Shown: positions 11,201 to 20,990 of the stretch, piece after piece | How positions within the stretch are numbered: the first letter of the stretch is position 1 | Layout: every line of letters starts with the position of its first letter | Assembly: GCF_902635505.1 (NCBI RefSeq) | Contig: NC_045426.1 | Coordinates: 672,113,087 to 672,177,086 of the forward strand | From: Sarcophilus harrisii | Lineage: Eukaryota > Chordata > Mammalia > Dasyuromorphia > Dasyuridae | Length of the DNA stretch: 64,000 nt | Direction: 5' to 3' | Position numbers and translations under genes: made by a program | The notes under the pieces: model-generated | The model's input: only the letters and a program-made list of their open reading frames with translations | The model's database searches: none | Told to the model about the DNA's origin: nothing

Positions 11201-14200
11201 GGGGGAGGCCAATATAATGGCAGAACACACTGTTAAGTGGGGATGAGATTATTTATGTTGAGTGCTTGGAGTTCCCTGAGGGCGCCTCAAAGTTACAGGT
11301 CAAAGCTATTACCTGTGCAGCTGGCAATGCTGAGGGCAATTTCCTGAAACCCATCCCTTGTTCATCTTCCAGGAAACCTGGCTATGGGAGCTCAAGACAT
11401 GCTGGGACAAATACCCCTTCCAGGTAGGTAACCCAAGATGGGGATGTATGGCAAACATGCCCAGTAAAACAGGCCTTGGAGCTAAAGCAGATGCTCACGT
11501 AGAATCTTAGCTCAAAGTTAGAAGGGATTTCAGGAGCCATTTAATCCAATCCATACCTGGACCAGAGTCCCCTCTATCAGGAGAAATCCATTACATCCTC
11601 TGGCCTCCCATTCTACTTTGGGACATCTCTGATTGTTAGAAAGTCTCTCTCAAGCCTTAATCTGCCCTAAATCCTCCAAGTTCCACCCATTACTTTTTCA
11701 ACTTCTTCCCTGTCGAGGCCCAGGGGACCGAGTCTAATGCCTTCTGCATGTAGTGCCCTTCAAAAACCTAACTACAGTTATGGCTTCCAGTTCAGGAAAG
11801 ATCTTAGGTCTCTTTCAGATAATTTTGCCTATCTAACCATCCCGTCCCTGATTTTTGAACCAATGTTCAAACCCTACAATATTTCTATTAAATTTGGCCA
11901 AGAAACTTTTAAAATCCTGACCATCATTCCAAATGTAAGCTATCTTTCCCTTCTTTTTGCCATTGGCATGTTTATAAGCGTGCAATCTGTGACTTTATCA
12001 AAATTAGTGATTTAAATTTTTTTTTCAGTGGCATAGGGCAAAGCACAGACCTTTTGGGTTTCTCATTGGAGCCCTCTGTGCAAATTAGTATTGAATTATT
12101 CTTTGGACCAACTATTCACCCAGTCATCTTTCCAACTGTATTATCATCTGGTCTACATTTTGTGTTCTCCCACAAGAATTAAATGAGAGATTTATTGATA
12201 AATGCTTGTCTAGAATCTGAATAAAACCTCTTCTGTAGCATTCCCCAATTTTCTACTCTTGTCACCCTTCCATTAAAAGAAGTGAGGTTCATGTATCAGG
12301 TTCGTGGGGACAGGTTTCTGGTGCTCTTTGGGCCTTCTGCAGAGAAGGGACAAGGTAGTATTCTTGGACTCATGAAACAGTTCTGTCTTTTCTCACTGTA
12401 TACTCAATCCACACCATCTAACCAAGTCGTGTCTTTGACCTTCAGCCTCTGCAGCCTGCCATGTACTGGTGGTACCTCCTTGAACTTGCCTTCTACATTT
12501 CTCTGCTGCTGACTCTCCCCTTTGATGTTAAGAGAAAGGTGAGTTAAAGAGATCCCAGGCAGAGGGGAAAGGTCCCATTCCTTGAGTCTGATGGAGGACC
12601 GTTATTCATACCTGCCTCCCTTGGGAAAGTACCAAGCTTGACTTTGGCTCTGAAGGCTATGCATGAGGACTTGGGCCACCAGACCTGGTCAGTGTGCTCT
12701 GCCTGGAGCTGGGCAAGGGATTCCTGGAAATCAGGTACCCTCCATCTGGACCCCAGGGACCTTTCACCAAATCTGCACCCTGTCTCCAACTCCCTCCCAA
12801 TTCCTACTATGTTGTCTCCTCTCCTTCTCTTGGTCTCCTCTTCCCACTTGTCCTTTTTGGGTCTCATCTGGATCACCCTTAGCAGACCTGGACCTCTTGT
12901 TGGTGGGTGTTCCTTAGCATCCAAGAGGAGGGAGGGTCTCACCCTGGTATAGACCGGAATCCCAGAATCCTAGTGTGACAGCTGCCTTCCTCTCTCCAGG
13001 ACTTAAAGGAGCAGATCATCCACCACTTTGTCACTATCGTCTTGATTGGATTCTCTTATTCTGCTAATCTCCTGCGCATTGGGACCTTGGTGTTACTGCT
13101 TCACGACATATCTGACATTTTCATGGAGGTGAGTGAACAAGGCGTTGGTCTCTTGTCTGATCTTCCAGGCCCTTTGTCAAGTATCTGTATTAACAGATGG
13201 AGGTCCGTGACTTAAAGAAGGGTGTGTTAGAGCCAGCTCACGAGAATTCATTACTAAATTTTCAGGGTGAACATTTATGCATCAGAAATTGGCAAATACT
13301 ACAAATTAGGGCTCAATTTATTGTTCTATTGATTGTCCCAGACCTAGGAAAGTATTGGATTTTTCCATAGCATTATTATTGTTATTATTTTTTAAAAAGA
13401 AGAAGAAAGAAAAAGGAAAAAGAAGCAAGTGAAAGGAAAAAATTTATTAATGTAGATTAGGGGTAACTAAGTGGTGCAGCGAATAAAGCACCAGCCTGAA
13501 GTCAGGAGGACCTGAATTGAAATCTGGTCTCACACTTAACACTTCCTGGCTGTGTGACCCTGGGCAAGTCACTTAGCCCCAATTGACTCAGCAAAAAAAA
13601 AAAAGTAGATTAAACTTAGATATGTTGTATGTGTATTTTTCTCCCCTACCAAAGAGCTGGTTGTTAAACATTTACCAACATATCCCCAGTTATGAGAAAA
13701 TAAGGTCTCTTTCCCTTGGAATTCCGTAAGCCCAGATAGGGTCAAAGCCTCCAGTCTAAGAAAAAGCAGGAACATTCATTAACCAACTATGTGACTATGG
13801 GCAATTCACCTGATTCCCTTCATTCTGTTTTTTTCATAGGGAATTCTAGTACTAGGGAAGTGTTAGTCCCACTGTACTCTCCTCTGGTCAGAACATATCT
13901 GAAGCTTATAGTAAATTCTTCCTATTTCATTATAGGAAGAATATTGGTAAATCACATTGCATCTATTGCCAGGATAATAAAAGGACTCTAGAGTGAATGT
14001 TGTTTGAAAGAAATGATAATCTTTAATCTGGAGAAGAAAAGACTTAAAGGAACTTGATAATGACCTGAAAGTGTCTGAAAGGCTATCGTGTGTAAGAAAG
14101 GTTGGATTTGTGTGTGGCGGAAGTAGGAGAAATTGTAGAGATTCAGGTTTAAAGTCAGGGAAAACTTCCTAACAATAAGAGCTGTCCAGCAAGTGGAATA

Positions 14201-17200
14201 GATGGAAAGTCTTGGTAAGTGAAGAGTTTCTCCTTCTTGGGAAGTCTTCAAGCCAAAAGTGGATAGCCCCAGTTAAGGATGTCGGAGGGGTTCTGGTCAG
14301 AGATAGATGAGATTCAATGGTCACTGATGTCCCTTCAAATTCTATCAAATATTATGATACTGTAGGAAAAAGATGTGAAGTCAGAGAACCTGGGCTGTAG
14401 TAGCAGGGCAAGGAAGAAGAGGTGAAGATCAAATGAGATAATGGATATAAAATACTTTGCAAACCTTTAAAGTACTGTATAATTGTAGAGATAACTGGGA
14501 ATGTATTAATGGACAAATGTATTAATGGGAAAGTATGGATGTCCCAGTGGAAGGTTCCCAAGGAAAGGTTTGTGTTTGAGGAAATAGTACTTCAGCCCAC
14601 AGAAGGCTACAAAATCATCCCCAACTCTCCCACCCTGATGGCAATCCATTAATTAGGCTTCCTGCTCAACTTTCCTATACTCATGACCTACCTTTCTATT
14701 TTTCTCTTTTGTACTTATCAATATGAAAAAATTCTGTATTGATATCTTTTGTTGTCATCTGCTTGACAATACAGGATATGTATTATTCCATGCTCTCACC
14801 CCTTCATCAATACCCAGAAGGGAAGGAGGTCCATTTTTTCATCTCTTCTCTTTATTATCATAGTGTTTAGTTCTGGTTTTTTATTTTTTCCATTTAATAT
14901 TGTGGAAGTCACAGTGTATGGTTTTTTTCCTGATTCTGCTTATCAGTTTATATAAATATTCTTTTGTTTCTCTGAATTTTTCATATTCATCATTAAATAT
15001 GGCACAATCATAGGCCTTCATGTACTGTAATTTGTTTAGTCAGTCCCCAATCAGTGAAAATATATTTTGTTTCCACTTTGCTCCCACAAAAAAAAATAAT
15101 AACTATTTTGATGTTTATGAGATTTTCCTATTTCTACTATCTCTGAGATAGTTGCATAGTAGTAGGATGATAGATTTCAAGCTGAAAAGAACCTGAGAAA
15201 AGAACCTAGTCAAACATTATTTTACAAATGAGGAAACTAAAGCATACAGATTAATATGCTCAAAATCATATAGGTAGTAGAGATAAGAAACAAGATAGTA
15301 GTGAAGATGAACCCAGGTCATCTGACTCCAAAGTCATTGCTTTTTCCACCATTCAATACACTTTCTCTGGGTCAGTGAGTAGATATTTTATTAATTTCTA
15401 AAAAATAACTATAAATTTCTTTCCAGCTTATTGTTTCACCAAAAGTGTGCCTGTTTTTCTGAAGTCCTTCCAGCACTTAACTGTTTACTATTTTTTTTTG
15501 TCATCTTTGATAATTTTACAGATGTGAAGTTAAATCTTTGAAATTTTTATTTGAATCTTTCTTTCTTTCTTTTTTTTAAATGGAGGAAGAGATTCATCCA
15601 GTGTGTATATACACACATGCATAATTTGGGAAGGAAAATATTATCAGCAATCCCTACTGGGTTCACTAAAATTTGTGGTACACAACCTTAACTAAGTTCT
15701 CACTGCTATAAAGCAAAATTCTACCATACCTCCCTTATCAACTCACCATCCCACTCACCACAGTGCTATTGAATTTTTCTTCACTAATTTAGGATAATTG
15801 TTCATTGTTATTAATAGTTTCAATTCCTCTCAGAACAGTTTGTTCACAGTCCACTTATTCGATAGAGAAGAGCTTTTTATCTTAAATATTTGTATTAATT
15901 CCTTATACATCTTAGATATTAGAGGTACGTAGGAAAGACTTTTTTTCCCAATAAAATACTTCCCTTCTTATCCTACTTGTATTGATTTTTGTTAAGTGTA
16001 AAAGTTTTGTACAAATTTATTTATCTTTTGTGATTACTTCTGCCTCTTTTTTGCTTAAGAATATCTGAATCGTACCTATGAAGGGTACTTGATCTGTTCT
16101 CATTTTTTATAGTGTGAACTTTACTCAAGTTACATATCCGTATTGAACTTAATGGTAGTAAATGGTATAAAAGACTGGCCCAAATTTAATTCCTGCCATG
16201 CTGCTTTCCACCTTTCTGAGTCATTGCTGTCAAATCAGAATTCTTCCATAAGTAATTTGGATTTTTCCAGTCAGTGACTAGGTTATTGTGTTTGGTTGTT
16301 TTTGATTTTTGACTAATTTATTTCACTGATGTTTTTCCGTTTTTTGTTTTTTGTTTTTTTTTAAAGCCAGTACTAAATAGCTTTTGTGATTACTCTTTCT
16401 TATATAATTTGAGATCTGGAAATGTTTTGCCCCTTTCATTTCCATCTTTCTCCAATATTTTCCTTGAGATTCTAGAGCTTTTGTTTTTCCAAAATAAATT
16501 TGTTATTATTGTAGTTAGTTCCATAAAGTAATTAATGCTAACTAAATCTCCGGTAGATTGATTTTGCTAAATGCTTAGCATAGTGTTTGGTACATAGTGG
16601 ACACTTAAATGTTTGCTCCCTTGTTGTTTTTATTATATTTAATTTTTTTTAAAAAGCCCTTCCAAAGTGTTTAGCACTGTGCCTTGCACATAGTAGGTAC
16701 TTAATAAATATTCCTTCCCTTCTCCCATCCATATGACCATCAATAAAACTAACCCTAAATTCAAGTCCTCACTGTCTCTAGCTTTGACTATAGACTATCA
16801 CAGTAGCATCCTGATCGGTGGTTGTAGTGGTGATTATTATTCAGTTGTTTCACGCATGACTAATTTTTCATGATCCTATTTGGGGTTTTTCTTGGCAGAG
16901 ATACTACAGTGACTCGCCATTTCCTTCTCCAGCTCATTTTAGAGATGAGGTTAGGTGTCTTGCCCTGAGTCACACAGGAAGTGTTTGAAACCAGATTTGA
17001 ACTCAGAAAGATGAGAAAGATTCCACATCTGACTGACCCTGTCTCTGCTGTAACACTTACCCAGCAGCCCGGATTGGTCTCCCTAGGAGCCTTCAAATCT
17101 CTCCACTCCAATTCATTTTTCCATCCTATATAATATTCCTAAAAGGGTCCATTTCACTTACCTACTGAAAAAGCTTCAGGGTTTTCCTGGAGCCCCTCAG

Positions 17201-19958
17201 ATTAAATAAAGACTTCATTTCGGCTCCTGTGTTTGGCATTTAAAGCCCTTTCTTCACAGCCCTCTCAGGCCTACTTCTCTGAGTTGATCACATGTTCCTT
17301 CCTTTCACATACTCTCCAGTCCAGCCAAACAGGCATTTTCACTATTCCTCACCTGTGGTAATCTATCTTTCATCTCTTTGTTTTTAACACAGATCATCTC
17401 CTGTGCTCTTATTTCTCTCTTATTTCCACATCTTAACATTCAAGGGAACTCAATATTCTATCTCAAAGGTTACCCCCCACATAAGGTCTTTATTAATTCC
17501 TCCCAACTGTTATTTAAATATAATTTATGTATTTATGTGTACCAGTTATCTTCCCCTAGAGCAAGTAAGCTCTTAGAAGTCTGGAACTATTTCTTTTTTT
17601 TTTTCTTTGTATTCCCTAGAACAAAACATATAGTACGTACTTAATAAATGCTTAAGGATTAATTGAACAGAAGGTAAGGCTTGAAGAAGGGAGGACAGGA
17701 CAGGGTAGGTATTAACTCAGGGAAACCAGCAGAGGTTTCATAAAAGTAGCTTAGAAGACCTGCAGAAGACAGTTTGCTGGATGCAGTTCCAACAAACTAG
17801 ATGACAGTCAGGGGTCCCTCAAAATCTTCACCCACAGGCAGTAATTCTGTCAATTTTACAAGCACAAGTTGGGGAAGGTGTGGTTAGGTTCTGAAAATAT
17901 CCAGGGGATTTTGGTGGATGGCAAGCCCAGAATAAATCAGCAGTGGGATACGCTGGCCCCAGAAAGGGTAGCAGGATGTTGGGCTGCATCTGGAAAATCC
18001 CAGTGCCCAGAATGAGAGCGTTAAGTCACTCTGGGCTCTGCCTTGCTCAAACTCGTGTTCAAGATGGTGTATGATGATGGGAAGAGACGCTTGTGGAAGG
18101 GAGAGGGACAAGAATGAGGCCAGAAAGAACTGGAGAGTTTCTAGCCAAGGAGGACCAGGATGTCAAATGGACTGTGGCAAACATGAGTGAAGGAATTAGA
18201 AGACTTGATAAAAGGGGGTCACTTGTTCAGGATGGCCTAAGAATGGAACAATAAGGGAGAGGCAGATGTTGGCTTCCCAAGGATCTATCGAGTTATCTGA
18301 AAGTAGAATGGGCTGTCCCCAAGGAAGCAGTAAGTTTGCATCATCTGAAATCTTCACGTGGATTCTGGGTGATCACTTCTCGAGCTCTAAAGGGGATCCC
18401 TGTTCCAGTATGGGTGGAACTAGGTGCCCTCTCAGGTCCCTCCCAGATCTTGAGATTAGTTGATTCTAAAATTCTTTCTTTCTCTTTTTCTTTCTTTTCC
18501 TTTCCCTCCCAGGCCTGTAAAATGTTTAATTATGCACAGCGGAGGCATATCTGTGACACACTCTTCATCATCTTTGCCCTGGTGTTCATCGTTACCCGGC
18601 TCATTATCTTCCCAACCAAGTGAGCCTGGTCTCAAGAGATGGGGTGGGGTGGGCATAGGGGGACTTAGTGTGATCCATGGGAGAGACCTGGGGTCCCAAG
18701 CCCTCCTCATTGAGGATCTTCTGCTGCCCAGAGCTGTCCCTCCAAAGACAAGTAATGGCCTGCCTGGTGATGGGCCCTGGCCAGTCCAGATGGAGCTAGG
18801 GGTCTTTCAGGATGCTATTCTTGGGGTTCCTGTTCCACCCCCTCCCATTTCTGAGGGACTGAAGACTCTCTGGTGACCAAGACTTGTCTAGATACCAAGC
18901 TCTCCCCATGAGTGGGGCAGATTTCTGGGAGCCCAGCCCCACAGTGACCCAAGTTCCTCTTTCTCCTGCAGAATTCTCTACACTACCTACTATGATTCCA
19001 TGATCAAATTCCAGCCCTTCTTTGGATACTATTTCTTCAATGCCCTCCTCATGATCCTTCAGGTTCTCCATGTCTTCTGGTCCGGCCTCATCCTCCGTAT
19101 GGTCTACAAGTTTGTTTTAGCTGGCAGGGTATGTACAGATCTGGGGCTGGGCCCTGGCCCCTGATGCTCTTAAGGCCCAGTGAGCCCGTCCTAGGCCCAT
19201 TTCAGACAGAACAGGGGCAAGTGAACAGGAAGCCTGGTCCTTGGGGTGCAGGGGAGTCTGGGTGGTGGAAAGGTGGGGACCCAGGCCTGGCATCCCAGTA
19301 CCAATAGGCACCCAAGGGGTTCAGGCAGGGAGTCTTATCCCAAGCCCGTGACAATCTCCATTTCCCAACTCTCCTTCCATCTCTGCTATCATCTCTTTCC
19401 TCATATATATATTTCCCCCATTTCTTTGCTTCTCTCCTGATTCTTTTCTCCTTCTCTGCCTTTGCTCTCTGCCTGTGTCTCATTCCCCAACTTTACTCTC
19501 CCCTTCTTTCTTTGTTTTATTTCCCTTGTCTTCACTCTCTCTTTCTTTCTTACTGTTTTATTCCCCTTGTCCCCACTCTTCCCTTCTTTCGTATTCTTGT
19601 TTTGCTCCCCTTGTCTCCACTCTCCCCTTCTTTCTTACTCTTGTTCTGTTCCCCTTGTCTCCACTCTCCCCCTCTTTCTTACTCTGTTCTCCTCTCCCCA
19701 TCTCTGTCTCTTTTTATCTCTCTCATCCCTTTGCTCTCCGTGCCTCCCCTCTTGGCCTCTGGTTTTCAGATGCAGAATGACATAAGGAGTGACTTGGAAG
19801 AACAGAATACAAGTGATGAGCAGTCCGAGGCACCCCGACAGAAGAATGGGAGGCTTCAGTCCAATGACAAAACAGACACTTGTACCCTTCCCCGGGCCAG
19901 GGTTGCTCGTGGGGCTGGGCCCAGCCAGCTGGCCAATGGCCACGTCCCAGCAACATAG
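5211..19958 (+). CDS. CERS4: Ceramide synthase 4
   Basis: CERS4 N-acylates sphinganine and sphingosine in the ER membrane, preferring C18-C22 acyl-CoA (family knowledge). Ten coding exons join in phase: 5211-5383, 8116-8233, 8939-9057, 9267-9324, 11373-11423, 12446-12538, 13000-13128, 18513-18619, 18972-19128 and 19770-19958. They make 397 residues; human CERS4 has 394. Seen in order are the N-terminal [16 protein letters not shown] segment and first membrane helix (about 38-57), the Hox-like domain with [13 protein letters not shown] (about 70-130), then the multi-pass TLC domain. The Lag1 motif has H212-H213 and H239-D240. The C-terminal DIRSDLE (339-345) is the DxRSDxE motif. ILYTTYYDS and synteny favour CERS4 over CERS2. 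The 5,211 ATG follows an acceptor at 5,208-5,209 and matches the human start. Confidence 0.95.
5440..5640 (+). mobile_element. MIR-type CORE-SINE
   Basis: 'cttagtttctcatctgtcaaatggg' style core sequence followed by a MIR-like tail. In CERS4 intron. Confidence 0.55.
5687..5718. repeat. Perfect short inverted repeat
   Basis: Two perfect 14-base arms (AAAGATGATCATCT and its reverse complement) flank a four-base loop, ATTA. Each arm itself holds the palindrome GATGATCATC. It lies in a CERS4 intron. Confidence 0.85.
6420..6650 (+). mobile_element. MIR/MAR1-type CORE-SINE, near full length
   Basis: It starts at 'gaacttggagtcagaaagac', passes the core 'cctcagtgtccccatccata' and ends with 'tatgttaatgctagctaatattatt', the tail typical of marsupial MAR1-like elements. 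Confidence 0.75.
7000..7135 (-). mobile_element. MIR-type CORE-SINE
   Basis: 'tttttcagatgaggaaacta' and 'atcacacagcctgtaagtag' show a reverse MIR core. Confidence 0.7.
7290..7810 (+). mobile_element. L2 LINE 3' end, interrupted
   Basis: L2-type 3' sequence at 7,290-7,532 resumes after an inserted hAT element and ends with 'gcactgaataaatacttgct' at about 7,790, the usual L2 tail. Confidence 0.6.
7533..7724. mobile_element. Non-autonomous hAT/Charlie-like DNA element
   Basis: The ends are inverted repeats, CAGGGGTCCTCAAACT on the left and AGTTTGAGGACCCCTG on the right, a perfect 16-base match. The length is 192 bases and there is no transposase frame. The terminal sequence is of the hAT (Charlie) kind. 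It sits inside an older L2. The flanks (gtctatgg and gactctat) do not form a clean 8-base duplication. Confidence 0.85.
8116..9057 (+). CDS. CERS4: CERS4 exons for the Hox-like domain
   Basis: Two exons, 8116-8233 and 8939-9057, encode the partial homeodomain that vertebrate CERS2-6 carry between the first membrane helix and the TLC domain. The end of the domain, [13 protein letters not shown], is intact and keeps the arginine cluster. The first exon joins in phase 2 to the start exon (AG|G); the last one splits a cysteine codon (TG|T) with 9267. Confidence 0.9.
8405..8585 (+). mobile_element. MIR-type CORE-SINE
   Basis: 'gacttgagtttctttttctt' leads to the core 'cttcagtttttctcatctgt' and an MIR-like end. 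In the CERS4 intron between 8,233 and 8,939. Confidence 0.6.
9330..10060 (+). repeat. Pyrimidine-rich tract in a CERS4 intron
   Basis: The plus strand is almost pure C/T with CCCTTCC and TCTCTC words for about 700 bases, interrupted only by a SINE at 9,610-9,753. The overlapping frames read here, including one of 153 codons, are leucine/serine/proline products of this bias and not genes. Confidence 0.8.
9610..9753 (-). mobile_element. WSINE1-like tRNA-derived SINE
   Basis: The element reads backwards on the plus strand: oligo(T), 'gggttaagtgacttgcccag', the reverse of a B-box-like GTTCAAATC, and 'gctctatccactgcacc' at the tRNA-like head. It is flanked by the target-site duplication CTATCCACAT (9,600-9,609 and 9,753-9,762). 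Confidence 0.9.
10231..10385 (+). mobile_element. WSINE1-like SINE
   Basis: Forward copy: 'gtggttcaggggatagagca' head, 'gagttcaaatctggc' B box, 'gggcaagtcacttaaaccca', then A-rich tail. The flanks GAAAGAGGTAGAG and GAAAGAAGTAGAG differ by one base and look like the target-site duplication. Confidence 0.88.
10395..11115 (-). mobile_element. L2 LINE, coding-region piece
   Basis: The plus strand reads as the reverse of L2: 'ggagctcccattctcatgga', 'aggtaggaaggggtcaga', 'aagaggtaatagggaaccat'. Long but diverged. Confidence 0.55.
11495..11770 (+). mobile_element. L3/CR1-like LINE 3' region
   Basis: It begins 'agaagggatttcaggagcca', typical of the CR1/L3 family in mammals, and shares phrases with 33,285-33,765 and 48,400-48,650. 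Exact family not certain. Confidence 0.5.
11780..12440. other. CERS4 intron, unassigned sequence
   Basis: Nothing recognised between the CR1-like repeat and the exon at 12,446. The 92-codon plus frame has no visible domain. Confidence 0.5.
13000..13128 (+). CDS. CERS4: CERS4 catalytic (Lag1 motif) exon
   Basis: This 43-codon exon encodes residues 205-247 and carries the family's Lag1 motif: the double histidine in QIIHHF, the SANLLR stretch, and the His-Asp pair in LLLHDISD. These are the residues that mutational work on the family ties to acyl transfer. All are present, so the enzyme should be active. The exon starts and ends on codon boundaries. Confidence 0.93.
13460..13603 (+). mobile_element. 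WSINE1-like SINE
   Basis: Forward copy with 'gtggtgcagcgaataaagca' head and an A12 tail. GTAGATTA at 13,452-13,459 recurs straight after the tail at 13,604-13,611 as the target-site duplication. Confidence 0.9.
13780..14350 (+). mobile_element. CR1/L3 LINE 3' end
   Basis: 'acttcctaacaataagagctgtccagcaa' type phrase, 'gaagtcttcaagccaaaagt' and 'ggatgtcggaggggttctgg' match the CR1/L3 3' region. The copy is old. Confidence 0.65.
14690..16550 (-). mobile_element. Old L1 LINE
   Basis: The plus strand is the reverse of marsupial L1 ORF2, seen in blocks such as 'attaattccttatacatctta'-like, 'agtgtgaactttactcaagt' and 'ctaggttattgtgtttgg'. The copy is diverged and AT-rich and is split by a MIR at about 15,165-15,370. 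It fills the largest CERS4 intron (13,129-18,512). Confidence 0.65.
15165..15370 (-). mobile_element. MIR-type CORE-SINE inside the old L1
   Basis: 'attttacaaatgaggaaact' and 'aaaatcatataggtagtaga' are a reverse MIR core, followed by 'gaacccaggtcatctgactc'. Confidence 0.65.
16570..16725 (+). mobile_element. L2-type tails
   Basis: Two successive tails, 'tttggtacatagtggacact' and 'gcacatagtaggtacttaat', the standard L2 3' end. Confidence 0.5.
16835..17080 (-). mobile_element. Marsupial CORE-SINE (MON1/MAR1-like)
   Basis: 'atcctatttggggtttttct', 'ggcagagatactacagtgac' and 'ccagctcattttagagatga' mark the marsupial MON1/MAR1-like SINE in reverse. Confidence 0.65.
17085..17665 (+). mobile_element. 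L2 LINE 3' end
   Basis: 'agggttttcctggagcccct', 'aaagccctttcttcacagcc' and the tail 'gtacgtacttaataaatgct' follow the L2 order. Confidence 0.65.
17670..18480. other. CERS4 intron, unassigned sequence
   Basis: No gene or clear repeat recognised. The pyrimidine-rich end (18,475-18,512) is the acceptor tract for the exon at 18,513. Confidence 0.5.
18513..19128 (+). CDS. CERS4: CERS4 exons for the last membrane segments
   Basis: Exons 18513-18619 and 18972-19128 encode the final TLC helices. The loop between the last two helices, which sets acyl-chain choice in this family, reads [11 protein letters not shown]. It differs in several places from the human CERS4 loop as I remember it (ESISNRGPFFG), so small shifts in chain preference are possible. 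Confidence 0.9.
19495..19695 (+). repeat. 44-bp pyrimidine minisatellite in the last CERS4 intron
   Basis: About four and a half copies of a 44-base unit, each built around CCCCTTGTCTCCACTC and CTTCTTTCTTACTCTTGTT. The last two full units differ at only a few positions. It lies 75 bases upstream of the acceptor of the terminal exon. Frames open in all three phases are by-products. Confidence 0.85.
19770..19958 (+). CDS. CERS4: CERS4 terminal coding exon
   Basis: The exon encodes the cytosolic tail: the DIRSDLE motif, an acidic serine-rich stretch ([11 protein letters not shown]) suited to casein kinase 2, and the end [10 protein letters not shown], comparable to RLTNRHTTAT in human. The acceptor follows a long pyrimidine minisatellite. 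Stop TAG at 19,956-19,958. Confidence 0.93.
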   Translation: MQNDIRSDLEEQNTSDEQSEAPRQKNGRLQSNDKTDTCTLPRARVARGAGPSQLANGHVPAT

Positions 19959-20615
19959 TCTGGTCCGGCTCAGGGCTACCAGATGGTCTGGCTCAGGGAT
20001 GAAACCTGGATGACTGGTCTGCAGACTGTCTGAGGATTCGGTTGTCATGGGAAATTTCCCAGAATCTGATGGAGCACGGACTCCATAGGCCTGGACTAGG
20101 ACCCTTTACTTATTTCTCCATCTCATTTCTGTCCCCACCTCTGCTGGACCTGAGGGAGGAGGAAGAAAGATAGAATCTCGGTCGAAGATTTGGGGGTGGG
20201 CTTAATGATCTTTCTCCTGAACAGCCTTTATCCTGAGCCAGTATCCCTGGACTGGCTGCTAAGGCCTTAGAAAGCCAGGGTGATTGGGGATAGGCTCTGT
20301 TTCTGCTGTGCAGGTACCCCTGAGGAGAGAGCTGAGGAACCCTAAGAGCCTCTTATCCCCCTACCCCCCAGGATTACATCCCCATGAGGTTAAGAAGGAG
20401 CAGGCTTCTTCCTGAGCCAATATGGGGGATACATGGGCTTGTAAGCCTGGGTCTGGATTAAGCTGACCAGCCTCAGACCCTTCTCCCTGTCCCAGCCTGA
20501 AGCCTCACCTCTGCAAACCCTAGGATTCAGGGTAGCCCATTCAGAATCGGGATGGGGGTGCATTCTGGGTTTCCCCAGACCCAGAGAGGGAACAATAAAA
20601 CTTGAATGGAGTAGT
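19959..20615 (+). other. CERS4: CERS4 3'UTR
   Basis: Unique sequence runs from the stop codon to just past the AATAAA at 20,594. The downstream 'gtagttttcactgtctctg' is T/G-rich, as expected after a cleavage site. No repeat was recognised in it. Confidence 0.75.
20594..20599 (+). terminator. CERS4: CERS4 poly(A) signal
   Basis: Canonical AATAAA about 635 bases after the stop codon, the first such signal on this strand after the gene. Confidence 0.8.
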
Positions 20616-20689
20616 TTTCACTGTCTCTGGGATGCCGGCCTCTTTCATTCACTGCTCATTCTTCTTGGACCCTTCCTCAATTGTAATAC

Positions 20690-20990
20690 TAATGAGAGTC
20701 CTAAAAATGTCACAACTGGAAGGGATCTCAGAGGGTCTCTATTTGAAGCCCTATTTCAGCAGCAACATCCCAGTCTGCATGTGATTATTCAGGTTTTGCT
20801 TGGATACCTGCCATGATGAGGAGCTCACTGCCTCTGGAAATAGTCCATTCTTTTTATAGGACACTTGTTATTGCTAAGAATTTAAATGTTCATTCCTCTA
20901 TCAAGTCCAAATCTCTCACCCTTCTGAGACCTCCTACCACTGCTACCTGCCCCAAATCTCACCCCTCCCTCAAATGTGGATGGCAGCAGG
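20690..20990 (+). mobile_element. L3/CR1-like repeat
   Basis: 'cacaactggaagggatctcagag' type opening and 'gatgaggagctcactgcctc' match the CR1/L3-like repeats elsewhere in the window. Confidence 0.5.

Noticed and set aside
19512-19958. 148-codon frame running into the last CERS4 exon
   Set aside because: Its first half is the intronic pyrimidine minisatellite. Only 19,770-19,958 is CERS4 coding sequence.
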